Part shown: one piece after another, positions 10,491-19,996 of the stretch
Position numbering within the stretch: position 1 is the stretch's first letter
Layout of the letters: each line of letters opens with the position of its first letter
Assembly: GCA_030734395.1 (NCBI GenBank)
Contig: JAUZTG010000029.1
Span: 6,262,001-6,326,000 of the forward strand
From: Sarocladium kiliense
Taxonomy: Eukaryota > Ascomycota > Sordariomycetes > Hypocreales > Sarocladiaceae
Direction of reading: 5' to 3'
DNA length: 64,000 nucleotides
The notes under the pieces: generated by a model
Seen by the model: the letters and a program-made list of their open reading frames with translations, nothing else
Databases searched by the model: none
What the model was told of the DNA's origin: nothing
Made by a program: the position numbers and the translations under genes

Positions 10491-10754
10491 ATGCCGCTAC
10501 CTCCAATCATCCTCTCGGTCGCTACTATCGGAAGTGTACTCACTGCAATCAAGTCCACATGGGAATTGTCCCGCATGCTTCGCGATAAACACCGCACTGC
10601 AGTCTTGGCTAGAGCCCAATCTGTTGCACGACAAATGTTCGCAGCCTATCGGGGAGGGGTAATTTCTGATCGTGTTCTGCGCCAATACGACCAAGTCATA
10701 AAAGAGGCGGTTGAGAAGCCGAGTAGTGGGTACCACCGTCCTGGTGACTGTTAG
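10491..10754 (+). CDS. Small hypothetical protein (87 aa), hydrophobic N-terminus
   Basis: The start at 10491 is in good context (TCAACCATGCC), 67 bp after a TATA box (GGTATATAAGG, 10417-10427); an upstream in-frame ATG at 10407 lies before the TATA box and was rejected. The first 20 residues (MPLPPIILSVATIGSVLTAI) are hydrophobic and may be a membrane anchor. The rest is a basic amphipathic helix (ARAQSVARQMFAAYRGG). No family is recognised. It is divergent from the gene ending at 10311. Confidence 0.5.
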   Translation: MPLPPIILSVATIGSVLTAIKSTWELSRMLRDKHRTAVLARAQSVARQMFAAYRGGVISDRVLRQYDQVIKEAVEKPSSGYHRPGDC

Positions 10755-11042
10755 TTAGTACTAATCATGATTCAGTGTCACTTGTACGACAGGCGGAGAC
10801 TGATCTACATATGAGGGTTCGCAATTGGAAGCGGAGGGGAAGAGGATAAAGGATATCAGAAGCTGCAACATGAACTACATAGGGTACAAACTTAGCCATG
10901 CTATCCCTCACTTGATCACATTCATGGAAAAATGCACAGTCCATATAAGCAAGGGCGCCAAGCTGTGCGAATCTCTCGGATAGCTTGGCATGACACTAAT
11001 CCGTATCGGATCCAGAATCCGTCAGCACTGTACGTCGGTCTC

Positions 11043-11237
11043 GGATCCTGCGATGTTGCGTGCAGGATTCTACACGCGACAAGGAAAGAAGTCCCGGATC
11101 CTGCGATGTTGCGTGCAGGATTCATTCTACACGCGACAAGGAAAGATGGGCTGGGAACCGGTTCCGGATCCTGCGATGTTGCGTGCAGGATTCTACGCGC
11201 GACAAGGAAAGATGGGCTGGGGTTAGGTCCCGGATCC
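11043..11237. repeat. Three-copy tandem repeat
   Basis: A unit starting GGATCCTGCGATGTTGCGTG and ending GACAAGGAAAGA occurs at about 11043, 11096 and 11166, with spacings of 53 and 70 bp, and a fourth GGATCC at about 11232. The core is almost identical and the linker differs. Short peptides read across it are artefacts of the repeat. It lies between small genes, and no function is visible. Confidence 0.85.
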
Positions 11238-11404
11238 ATCTATCACGTGTATTGTACTGGGTTACGGTTGGTTCCAGACACACCTCCAGTCGCTCTGTCT
11301 TAACTGCATGATGAGGAAACATATGATAGACACGGCTAGTTACATGCTAGCTATATACAACATGAGCCAAACCGTAAAGCTAGGTTGGCCTGGGTACTGA
11401 GACG

Positions 11405-11869
11405 TTACTCCTGCTTCTCATGAACGGAGTCGGATGGCTCTGGTTGCTCTTTCCGTTCGCTTTGGACATATTCCGGGGTTTCCCGGTCCTGGTGTGTGTT
11501 AAGGTTCAGGGCCTCCTTTTTGTATGTGTTGACACATAGGCTGAAGAAGTATTCCTTGAGTAACAGCTCGAGGGGGTCTTTAAGCACTGATTCGAGGGGC
11601 TCAACTAAGGCTTCATATGAAGCATCTAGGTGCGGGTCTTCTAGGCGCATGGTATAGAGTGTCTCGTCTACAGACATGTCGAGGCAGAGGTCGAATCGTT
11701 CCTTGAGTTGTGCCTGAAGGGAGGCTGCGTACTCAGGGTGTTTCTGTAGAGGTTCTTCAAGGACTGCCTCGAGTGCCATGGTGACGAACGGTGCAAAAAG
11801 CTCCTTCAGCCGTGCCTTCAGGGCGGTGTCTCCTTCTGATAGATCCCAGCGCATCTCGGTGGGAGACAT
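11405..11869 (-). CDS. Hypothetical acidic helical protein (154 aa)
   Basis: A single exon with start at 11869. The protein is predicted helical, with repeated Leu/Glu phrases (LKARLKELFAPFVTMALEAV, then LEEPLQKHPEYAASLQAQLKE) and a hydrophilic Glu/Gln-rich tail. There is no signal peptide and no recognised domain. Base composition is like its neighbours. It could be a lineage-specific orphan. Confidence 0.5.
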   Translation of the reverse strand: MSPTEMRWDLSEGDTALKARLKELFAPFVTMALEAVLEEPLQKHPEYAASLQAQLKERFDLCLDMSVDETLYTMRLEDPHLDASYEALVEPLESVLKDPLELLLKEYFFSLCVNTYKKEALNLNTHQDRETPEYVQSERKEQPEPSDSVHEKQE

Positions 11870-12049
11870 AACTATGATTTGGTGGATTGCGATGCTTAAA
11901 GGGTTGCGAGAATTGTGTAGATTAGAGTATTGCTGTAGTATGTCGAACTGCGCTGCGCAAAGAAATGTAGAAGGAATCGCGAAAACTCCACGAAATTACG
12001 ACAGGAGTTTAGCTTCTTATAATAAATTGCAGAACGTAATCCGGTTCCT

Positions 12050-12205
12050 TACTTGTTCCAGTTCCAGACCAGTTCCATTTCTGGTTCTTGTCTGGTTTTT
12101 GGTCTGGTTCCTGTTGCAGGTCCATTTTCGGTTGCAGTTTCGGTTCCAGTTTCGGTTCCACTTCCTGACACAGGTGGGATTGAGAATAGCCGGTATTGCT
12201 ATATA
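12050..12205. promoter_or_regulatory. GTTCC-rich island and TATA upstream of the MADS-like gene
   Basis: About 125 bp are built of imperfect GGTTCC/GTTCCA/GGTTCTTGTCT units (from 12050), followed by a TATA-like GCTATATACAG near 12195, then the start codon at 12251. Similar islands precede five other genes in this window, at 22975, 25435, 28049, 29640 and 32030. Confidence 0.6.
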
Positions 12206-12250
12206 CAGTTCTACCCATCGCCGCTCCTACACTCCAAAGTAAACTTCATC

Positions 12251-12641
12251 ATGACCAGTAAGCCGCAGTTCCAGCTGTTGAATTTATGTACTGATGATGC
12301 TCCAGCCCTCACAGCAACTCAAAAGGCCCGAAAGCGTCTCGCAACTCAATTCTGTAAGCGGCGGCGAACCCTGTTCAGAAAGGCCTGGTCGCTCCAGCGT
12401 GATTGCGACATTGATATATGCCTGATTATCCGCAGCCGAAGGAACAACCAACTTTGGCAGTATTCAAACGGCTATACGCCTCCACAGCAGGAGCAACTAG
12501 TAAGCACAATGAATCCTACTACCGCTCATTATTTAATTAGAGCAGGAGATGATGTATCCTCTTCCAATTACTATCGAGTCAGAAATGATAGAGCAGGACT
12601 GTCAAAGGGAATCAGGGGCTGATGGCGAGGACAATCAATAG
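12251..12641 (+). CDS. Mini MADS-box-like protein (114 aa)
   Basis: Exons 12251-12499 and 12546-12641 flank a 46-nt intron (GTAAGC...GCAG); splicing avoids an early stop and adds an acidic tail. Residues about 26-75 resemble the MADS/SRF DNA-binding core: basic stretch FCKRRRTLFRKAWSLQRDCD, then the beta-strand-like DICLIIRSRRNNQLWQYSNG. Canonical MADS proteins read KRKFGLMKKAYELSVLCD then ALIIFNS at these places. There is no room for a MEF2/SAM or K-box domain, so this is a domain-only protein. It may bind DNA or interfere with full-length MADS factors by dimerisation (inference). A GTTCC island and TATA precede it. A second such gene lies at 24414. Confidence 0.6.
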
Positions 12642-13130
12642 TAAAAAGAGATACTGGAAGCATGCCGATGATCGCTGCGACCAAAGATACAATCCAGCCC
12701 CTAGGTCATCGGCGGCGGTCGTTATAAAGGCGACGTAGGCTGCGTCACACGGTCGCTGAACCTCGGGGGGAAGTTCAGCTGGAGCAACCGGACGGGATGA
12801 GCTGATGCAAACACCTGGCGCCGGCGTCAGGGAGGTGGTGGTGGTGGAGATTCTGTCAGCAAGCCTGTGCCTGCAGCCACTGCGAGAATCCTGACCATGT
12901 CGATTGTGTCCACCCTCACGATCATGCACGCCATCACGACCGCCGCAACCAATTCTTCGTGATCCTGCAGGTGACAGGGTCCCTGGTTGCTTGGCATTGC
13001 CTCACGTGATTCAAAGGTTCTCGGGTGTATTAAGACAGATGCCGTCTCGCCGTTCACCGAGATGGTCGGCCACTCGCGCCCTGAGTAGTTATCATGAGAT
13101 CAATTTGATTCCTTTGCTTCTTCTGCCAAA

Positions 13131-13460
13131 ATGCTGCCTCCCCTTCGACCACCCAGGGACCATCCCGTCGAACCTCGTCGTGAGTATATTCCACCGGTTC
13201 AGCTTCACCTACAGGAGGAGCCGCCCGCAGCGGAGACGGACAAACGGAAGACTCTCCTGGATACTCTGGCATTCGAATCACGCATCCTGCAGGAGCTGAA
13301 ACGTATGCAACAAGAGAGACACGAATTGAAGGAGACTCTCCGAAATAGTGATGGACGTCCCTGTGAGTTTGGAGATGCCGAGTTGGTATTTTGGTTTCTC
13401 TTTTTCTAACCATGTCACTAAGCTTCACGCCGTCTTCCAGCTCCTCGACGAAAACCATAA
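13131..13460 (+). CDS. Small coiled-coil protein (89 aa)
   Basis: Exons 13131-13362 and 13423-13460 are joined across a 60-nt intron (GTGAGT, TTCTAACC branch, TAAG acceptor). A Pro/Arg-rich N-terminus is followed by a helix (FESRILQELKRMQQERHELK) with coiled-coil character, then a short basic tail (SSRRLPAPRRKP). The layout of a helix, then an intron, then a short Pro/Arg tail matches the genes at 20758 and 21214. The opposite strand (13054-13797) is also open for 247 codons, but without introns or recognisable domains, so I prefer this strand. Confidence 0.45.
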
Positions 13461-13792
13461 CCCGGTCACTCCTACGCCCGAATGCGCCTGCTTTCCTCCA
13501 CCATGGTCTTGGTGCTTTGGCTGTGCGGGGTTTGACCGTTACATACAATCGGCGGCGGGAAGATGGTCTCCTGCTCCCACGGTCAGCCGCTGCGTCTGCT
13601 CGCTGTTCACTTGGTCGTCGTCCGGGGCAGGTACCCGTTCGAGTTCTGCCAAAGCTGATTGCTTCTGATGCCATAGCCCTTCTTTTCCGTAGATCAATGA
13701 AGGAAGTACTGGCATGAGATTTGAGTAGGTAGATGAAGAGAAACAAACATAGATTTGTGGACAGGAAGAAGACCGTATTCATCCATGCTTGA

Positions 13793-13880
13793 GACATCCC
13801 AACTTCCAGGGGATTGTAGAGCTTGCCTTGATGCTCCCCAATGTGTTATCTGCCTGGAAATACATCGCCATGTCCTATTT
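13793..13880 (+). pseudogene. RING-gene fragment, inverted relative to copy 2
   Basis: On the plus strand this matches the start of exon 2 of the RING family (GAGACATCCCAACTTCCAGG, then a codon run for APQCVICLEIHR), but it stops after the first zinc pair. It abuts the 3' end of copy 2 on the opposite strand, so two RING gene ends meet tail to tail over a few shared bases. Confidence 0.65.
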
Positions 13881-14652
13881 CTAGAGGGAAGTGAATCTTC
13901 CTACGTATCTCTCCGCGGCACAACGGACATACACGCCTGCGATTCTCCCTTGCCATCCTCTCTAGACACCCTTGGTGAAACGAGTGGCCGCATGGTGTTA
14001 TTGCTACCCATTGGCTGCGACGGAATATATCCCGGCAGATAGTACATCGAGGAGAGAGTTACACAAGCTCGATAATTTCCTGCCACCGCCCATGCTCTGG
14101 GCAAAGGCGATCGAAATGACCCTCGTCTGGTTCTGCGCAAATTTCGCGCTCGATCTATTAGATAATTAGCAATGCAAGCACAACAAATTGACAGTCAACG
14201 TACGCAGCCACAGTTAGTATAGAGCCAAGCTTGATCCGGCGGAGCCACTGGACTGCGGCAATGCATGCACTTTATAGTCACATCCGTTGTTGCAGCCTCT
14301 TCACCAAGGACTAGGTTGCCGGCCGCAACCTCGCCAGAAATTGTTGCCTCGGGTTCGGGGTCGTTGAAAGAAGCAAGGGCAGCATTCCTACTGCCTTCAT
14401 GCAGATTTCTGGCTATGGCAAATTGAACAGGGACTGGAGTTGCATCGTCGTCGCTAGGGTCTGTTTTTCCATCTGCTCAGGCTGCTCGGATAGCACGTGT
14501 TCCGGAAGGACCCCATAGGTTGCTCCTGGATCTCGACTGCTCAATGTAACCGACACATCCCAATCCCCAGCTGAGAGACGGATGCGCCCTTCATGTCTGC
14601 GCAGTACACACACCTCCACGCAGTTGTTCTCGTCCCATACGATGGGCGGCAT
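13846..14652 (-). pseudogene. Double RING-finger gene, copy 2 (broken)
   Basis: The start at 14652 encodes MPPIVWDENN and a module with LSAGDWDVSVTLSSRD, colinear with copy 3. The frame is lost near 14455 and resumes in another frame carrying the atypical first zinc module (CMHC ... CGC). A 49-nt intron at the same place as in the other copies is still recognisable. After it, a TAA interrupts exon 2 just before the second RING (CTIC, PCGHSFHQGC, CPLC), which is itself intact. One frameshift plus one nonsense codon make it a pseudogene unless it is spliced unusually. It lies divergent from a relic of the patatin-like gene, so the pair was duplicated together. Confidence 0.8.
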
Positions 14653-14828
14653 GTTAGCCAAGGCCGTCGAACATGTATTAGTCGTGCGAAAAAAGGGGAG
14701 GATGCAAATATGGGGATCAGAGGAAATATAGGAGAGAGCTACCATATAAAAGAACGTAGCCTCTGGGATCGACACCAGATCAGTAATAGTGCTGGATGCA
14801 GGACAGCGGGATAATGCTGGCTTTGGGA

Positions 14829-14935
14829 CCTTGCAGCATTACGCTAACCGTGTCGTCGCCTTGCCACCACCGCTGATTGAAGACCATACAGCCTACGACA
14901 TGATTCCAGCTAAAACAACACCGCTACTATATATA
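14829..14935 (+). pseudogene. 5' relic of the RING/patatin-like gene
   Basis: About 105 bp resemble 3880-4010, the beginning of the patatin-like gene. The frame gives LIEDHTAYDMIPAKT against LLEDHQGYDVIPAET, and the preceding bases AACCGTGTCGTCGCCTTG match AACCATGTTGTCGCCTTG around the real start. A short internal deletion separates the two blocks. The rest of the gene is missing. It sits divergent from RING copy 2, exactly as the intact gene sits next to copy A. Confidence 0.75.
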
Positions 14936-15013
14936 CTAGTTCATGTCAGGATCAGAAAAAGTTCAGGATCCTGCTGGACACTTTCCGGAATCAGGCCGGG
15001 TTCCTGGCATTAT

Positions 15014-15957
15014 TCAGGGTCTGTTGACCCAGTGCCAACGACGGGGGGATTGAAGACCTCCGTCAGCCGTCGCGCGGCCCGATCCGGAAAGTGTGAATAC
15101 CGCGTCTTCATCGCCCAGACTATCCGGCCCTATCTGCAGAGGGAAGCGAACTTTTCCAAGTATCTCTAAGCCGCACAACAGGCATTCATATATGGGCTCC
15201 TCTTCCTCGTTTTCGCTTTCACTCTCCGGCATTTGAATGGATTCCAGCCCCTCCAGACACCGATGATGAAACGTATGACCGCATGGGATCACTGCTGCCC
15301 ATTCGCTCCGGCGACATATCACCGCGCAGATAGCACATTGAGGAGAGATCGACACATATACACTGTTCTGGAGGTTGGGATGTCTCGAGCATGGACAAAG
15401 AGGGTCTTCTGCGTATTGTCGCTCCTTGCAACTTAGACAAGCGATCTATTCGTGGTAAGTAGCGCCAGCGGAGGGAGTGATAGGCGTCGACTTACGCAAC
15501 CACATTCCTCGAATAGGCAAGCCCTCCCAATGTCGTCAAGCGTCGTAACAGAATCTCCGCATATGCTGCATCGTATAATCAGGTCGGGGAAAGAGGCAAG
15601 CATCGCCATTGTGCGAGAGTGAATGTCTAATAAAACAGAACTACCCGGCTGCCCGTGGAGCTCGGGAAGCTCGTTTGACATCTCAGATACGATTGGCATC
15701 TCTTCAGAGTTACTAGGGCGAGGTGTGCTGCTTCCACCGCTAGTATCGGACATCCGTGTATGCCCGTTGTACGCTGGAAGAATCCCATACGCTGCTTCTG
15801 GATCTCGACTGCTCAAGGTAACCCACACATCCCAATCCCCAGTTGAGAGACAGATGCGCCTTTCATGTCTGCGCAGTACAGAATGCGTCGCTTTGACCGT
15901 TACACCGCCTAGGCACGCCTCCACGTAGTTATTCTCGTCTGATGTGATGGGCGGCAT
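15014..15957 (-). CDS. Double RING-finger protein, copy 3
   Basis: Exons 15496-15957 and 15014-15445 around a 50-nt GTAAGT...TAG intron give 297 aa. It has the family's N-terminal module (NNYVEACLGGVTVK, LSTGDWDVWVTLSSRD), a shorter linker than copy A, the first zinc module (CSIC ... ECGC-x2-C-x2-C), and a RING-H2 (CAIC, PCGHTFHHRC). The last pair is CLLC, pushed away by an acidic insert (ESESENEEEE). All ligands are present, so it may be functional. The start at 15957 was chosen by alignment; an open frame continues upstream without support. It is head to head with the right-arm copy at 16346. Confidence 0.78.
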
Positions 15958-16345
15958 GTTAGCCAAGGCCGTTGAACAAGTCGCGCGGAAGTAAGGGGAG
16001 GATGCAAATATAGGAATGAGAGGAATATAGGAGAGAGCTACCATATATATGAACGCAGCCTGCGGGCTCGACACCAGAACAGTAATTGCTCTGGATGCAG
16101 GATAATGCTGGATTTGGCAACTTTGCATAGAGCAGACAGAAAGTACGCTTTTTCAAGGTGCAGCATCATTGTTGCAGCATTCAGCGCGATTGCCGTTCTG
16201 GTGTCGAGCACGCCGAGGCTGATTTCGTTGACATGGTAGCTTTCTCCCATGCTTTCTCTGATCCTCATATTTCTTTATCCCCCTCCTTCTTTATCCCCCT
16301 CCTACTTTCGCACGACCCATAGCTATCCAAAAGAAACTTGGCTCA
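15958..16345. promoter_or_regulatory. Head-to-head promoter of RING copies 3 and A', with repeat junction
   Basis: The conserved upstream element occurs twice here in opposite orientation: 16037-16105 (for copy 3) and 16173-16240 (for the right-arm copy). The inverted-repeat boundary at 16158/16159 lies between them. Left of the boundary the sequence still resembles the part of the left-arm promoter that follows position 3764 (AGCAGACAGAAAGTACGCT against AGCAGACAGTAAGTGCGCT), so the junction was made between homologous promoters. Confidence 0.65.
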
Positions 16346-19300
16346 ATGGCGACCAATGGCTACAATGGCTACGTGGAGGCTTGCCTGCATGGAGTAACGG
16401 TCAGAGTCGCGGAACCTCACCTGTCCAGCAGAAATGGAGGACGTTTCCGTCTCTCGACTGGCATCTGGGATGTCGAAGTGTCCTTGAGGAGACGAGAATC
16501 GGGAGCAGCGTATGGGCTCCTTCCAGCACGCGAGGAGCATACGCTGGTGTCTGGTCCCGGCAGTGTAAACAGCACAATTCGCCCTCGGGAGTCGGAAGAG
16601 GTGCCAATAGTGCTGGACGGGAGACCCGAGCATATGGATACGTTCCCGAGCCCTTTGATACCACAACCCTCCGATACTGTGGAAAGCTCAAGGAGTATGC
16701 CCGAGGCGTCAAATGAGCCTTCTACGGGGTTGTCAGCTGATCAACCAGACAGCTCTATGTCTGGAAACCACGAGCCATTGCATGGACTTTGGCCCTCCCC
16801 CCCGTGGTTCGAGGGAGCGAACGAGACATCCCACGCTGACGCTGACGCTGGAGAGGCCACGGAAGCCGACTCGATCATACGAACCCAACCCCCCTTAGAT
16901 ACTGTGGGTAGTCCACCTACGGTTCAAACCACTGTTTCACCAGACAGCTCTCATCGCAGCTTGGAGGCACGTCCTAGGCATCGGCGCAGGCGCAGTCGCC
17001 GACGCAGGAGGCTCGAGGCAGCGAACGAGACACCCCCCGCCGATGGTGGCGCTCAGGCTCTGATGGCTATGGTCGAAGCAGGTAGGCGTCGACGGACAAT
17101 CCTGGATATTCCACCTACGAGTCAAACAACTGCTCCATCGGACAGCTCAAGCAGTACTTATGGAGATATCCCGTCGAGGCTCTCTGGTCGCAGTTACGAG
17201 GCACCTCTTAGGCATCGGCGCAGGAGGTCTGCAATCAATCCGATGTTTAGGAGGTCAAATCTAAGCACTCTCCCTGGAGCAGCCATGTCTGGTGAACCAG
17301 CAGGCAATTTGGTGCTTGCTGAAGAGGCTACAGAGGCCGACTTGATTATCCGGTGCAGTACGTGCAGAGATTCTGTTGCGACACATGGCAGGGCTTATCT
17401 GTTCGAAAGATGTGGTTGCGTGAGTTGATCCCCATCGCTCAACTATGTTCGCAGTACTTATTATGAACAGGTCACTTGTCTTAGTTGCAAGGAGCGACAA
17501 TATGCAGAACGTCCTTCTCAGCCATGCCCAAGACATCTCCATCCCCAGGGCATTGTAGAATTGTTCTCGTTGTCTCCTCAATGTGCTATCTGTTTGGAAA
17601 TATATCGCCAAAGCGAGTGGGGAGCACTCGACTCGTGTGGTCATACGTTCCATGTAGGGTGTCTACAGCAGCACGTCCAGCCGACGTGCCCATTATGCCG
17701 TCGGCAGAGAGGTAGGACAGTTAGATTTCGTCTACAAATAGGAGAGCCTCAATAAATCCGAGTAACATGAGATTCGAAGAAGCATTTTTGCAGCAGTGAA
17801 AGCCTCTGATTGAATCCAAGCCGAGCCATGATTGCTGCTTGAGGCGTCATCGAAGTCTACCTTCTTATCACTATCACCTTTTGGGACATTTGATAAGGGT
17901 TAAAGTTCCATTATAAGGCTTTCTATGTGCTATCTTCTTCCGAGAGGCGCTCCTTCAGGCTCACTGTATCCACTCTCTTCTCCCGAGCTCGCTGCACTGG
18001 CTTCACTGCCCGCACTACCTGCACTGCCTGTACTGTCTGCATTGTCCGGAACCTCTGCGGTGGCGGTCAGTTCAGAGATTGGAACCAGTCCGTTGGCACC
18101 ATGGCCATAGGCAGGCCCTTGTGCACGTCGAAACCGGGGCCGCCGGTCAGTTTGACCTACGGTATCCAGAAATTTCTCAATGAAGGAATCTGTTTTTGCT
18201 GTACCCCATACTTTGTTCAGCAATGGAAGCGGAAACAATGCATACTGCTGATGCTTAACACCACGTCTCGAGCCAAGCACCAACGTGCGGAATTGCTTTC
18301 CCCAAGGAATCTGAAAGATAGCGGCACATTCAAACTCTGACGGCTTCAACGGCCTTGAGTCCCCGTCGTCGTCGTCGGTCTTTCGTAAGCCGCTATCTGT
18401 GCCGTATGATAGCATCAGGTTTGGACCGTCTGTAGTATACCTCTCAAATGTTTGGGCATAGCGTGAGTCCGTCCCATTCACAACGTAGCCACGGCAACTA
18501 AGTGGGAAGTTTGGATTAGCGCCACGTACCATCACGGCAAGCCAATTCCGCCTCATTGGGAGCCTTCCGACGATAAGGCCACGCAAGACGTCACCGCCGT
18601 CCTCATCCGGTATGCGGAAAAGGCTTTTTGATAGAAGGCTCATACTTGTTTTCAGAGACCCTCGAAGTACGAATGACTTCCATGCATCGAATGACATCTC
18701 CCGAGGGTCTCGAGGGACAACAGCAGGTTCTTCATCGAAACTTTGGCTCCGCCTGGCCCGTCTAGCATGTGGTACCGGTGATCTGAGGCTTGCGGACTGA
18801 GATGTCCGTGATTGACTCGCTCTGCGCGTTGTATACTCATCACTTTGGGCATCTTCCCTCCTCACTCGCGAAGGGCCGGGATCATCAGCGCGGGCTCTGG
18901 AATGGCTTGTTGAAGGCTTTTTAGGGAGGCTGAACCCAACTCGAGTTCTAGATGGCTTTGGCTTTACAGGACTGTGCTGCGACGATGGCGAGTCAAGGTC
19001 CATCCGGTCACGGATGCTCAAGTTTTTCAACCCAGTCTGGATGAGGTTTGCATTCCGCCGATCCACGGCAGGATAATCAGCATCCGGCGAGATTGTTTGA
19101 TTTGACCGCCGAGTCGATGGGTCTGACGTGTCTGACATGAGCAGTTCTGTTCCATCCTTCGTGCGCGGGACAGACCATCGTTCCAATGTCGCCCTGTCGG
19201 CTCTTGATGAAGCAATGGAAGCGGGAGATAAAAGCGTTTGTCTGTTCTCGCGCCCATAGAATCGGCCTTCGTCATCCGGCTGGTCGGATTCAGAAGCCGA

Positions 19301-19922
19301 CTCTACTGTCACGGGGCGCCACTTTGATCGACCTTGATCTACCCTGTCTGATGGAGGCGCCTCATACAGGCGACCCTTGCCCTTGGCGGCTCGTCGTCTG
19401 TTGTCCTCCTCTACTTCATCTGCATCGGTCAACTCTGGTGAAAGAGGCTCAACGTTCTTGCTTTTGTTCTTTCGACGTTGTCGGCCAGGCTCTTGCTCCT
19501 CTGGATCCGGATCGATCAACTGTTCGGGTAGGCGACCATTTCTCTTGTTCCTCTGAAGAAAGCGAAGCAAGCCATGCCGGCTGTCTTCCTCATCTGTGTG
19601 CGACAACTCTGGAGATAAGGGTTCGCGACCTCTGCCACTACCCTTTCGCCGCCCGCGATGGCGGTCAGCCTCTTCAAGCGGTTCGGGTGCGGGCTCATTG
19701 CCCTTCTTTCGTAGTCGCGCGCTGCGTCTTGGGCCTGGATCGCCATCATCACCCTCTTCGGCGTCGAAGGTTATCAGATCCGTCTCCCGATGAACTTTAG
19801 TCTGGCCCTTGGACGCCTTCTTCGGTTGCTGCTGGCGCGCCCGGGAGGATTCCCCCGGTTCGTCACTGGGCACTACGCGAGCCTGTCTTCGAGCTTGTTT
19901 CTGCGCAGCTGAGCCAAAGTCT
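16159..19922. repeat. Right arm of 3.76-kb inverted repeat
   Basis: This is the reverse complement of 1-3764. It carries the same RING gene (16346-17755) and most of the basic-protein gene (17930-19996), whose 5' end extends 74 bp past the last base that can be compared with the left arm. The spacer between the arms is 12,394 bp. Confidence 0.95.
16346..17755 (+). CDS. Double RING-finger protein, copy A' (right arm)
   Basis: Exons 16346-17419 and 17471-17755 encode the same 452-aa protein as copy A. Visible features are the N-terminal module (residues about 1-60), a Ser/Pro/Arg linker (about 60-330) with repeated RHRRRR-type runs, the atypical Cys-rich module spanning the splice junction, and the RING-H2 (CAIC to CPLC) followed by a 20-residue tail ending IGEPQ. 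The identity of the two copies, introns included, points to very recent duplication or ongoing gene conversion, while copies 2, 3 and D are strongly diverged. It is convergent with the basic-protein gene. Confidence 0.85.
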
Positions 19923-19996
19923 CCCCGCTCGCGAGATTCGAGGGACTCCTGACCCTTGAGGGAGAGTTTCTGTGTGCGCTCGCTGCGACGAGACAT
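17930..19996 (-). CDS. Long basic disordered protein, right copy (688 aa)
   Basis: This is the complete version of the gene cut by the left window edge. The first ATG of the frame is at 19996 (MSRRSERTQKLSLKGQ); the frame stays open 17 codons further but has no other ATG. It has an Arg/Lys/Asp/Glu-rich N-terminal two-thirds with two EPLSPEL motifs, Ser-Arg-rich phrases (TRRASQSRTSQSASLRSP), then a folded-looking segment of about 190 residues (FDAWKSFVLRGSLKTSMSL ... FRTLVLGSRRGVKHQQYALF) and a Ser/Gly/Ala tail. No family is recognised. No introns are needed. A nuclear scaffold-type role is possible from composition only. Confidence 0.75.
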   Translation of the reverse strand: MSRRSERTQKLSLKGQESLESRERGDFGSAAQKQARRQARVVPSDEPGESSRARQQQPKKASKGQTKVHRETDLITFDAEEGDDGDPGPRRSARLRKKGNEPAPEPLEEADRHRGRRKGSGRGREPLSPELSHTDEEDSRHGLLRFLQRNKRNGRLPEQLIDPDPEEQEPGRQRRKNKSKNVEPLSPELTDADEVEEDNRRRAAKGKGRLYEAPPSDRVDQGRSKWRPVTVESASESDQPDDEGRFYGRENRQTLLSPASIASSRADRATLERWSVPRTKDGTELLMSDTSDPSTRRSNQTISPDADYPAVDRRNANLIQTGLKNLSIRDRMDLDSPSSQHSPVKPKPSRTRVGFSLPKKPSTSHSRARADDPGPSRVRREDAQSDEYTTRRASQSRTSQSASLRSPVPHARRARRSQSFDEEPAVVPRDPREMSFDAWKSFVLRGSLKTSMSLLSKSLFRIPDEDGGDVLRGLIVGRLPMRRNWLAVMVRGANPNFPLSCRGYVVNGTDSRYAQTFERYTTDGPNLMLSYGTDSGLRKTDDDDGDSRPLKPSEFECAAIFQIPWGKQFRTLVLGSRRGVKHQQYALFPLPLLNKVWGTAKTDSFIEKFLDTVGQTDRRPRFRRAQGPAYGHGANGLVPISELTATAEVPDNADSTGSAGSAGSEASAASSGEESGYSEPEGAPLGRR

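Noticed and set aside
13054..13797. A 247-codon open frame on the minus strand
   Set aside because: No domain, basic low-complexity composition, and it overlaps a plus-strand gene with a good intron, a branch site and a layout shared with two other genes here. I cannot fully exclude it.
1..19922. Terminal inverted repeats of a giant transposon (Starship or similar)
   Set aside because: No tyrosine recombinase, transposase or target duplication was found in the spacer, and the arms contain whole genes and end in a promoter.
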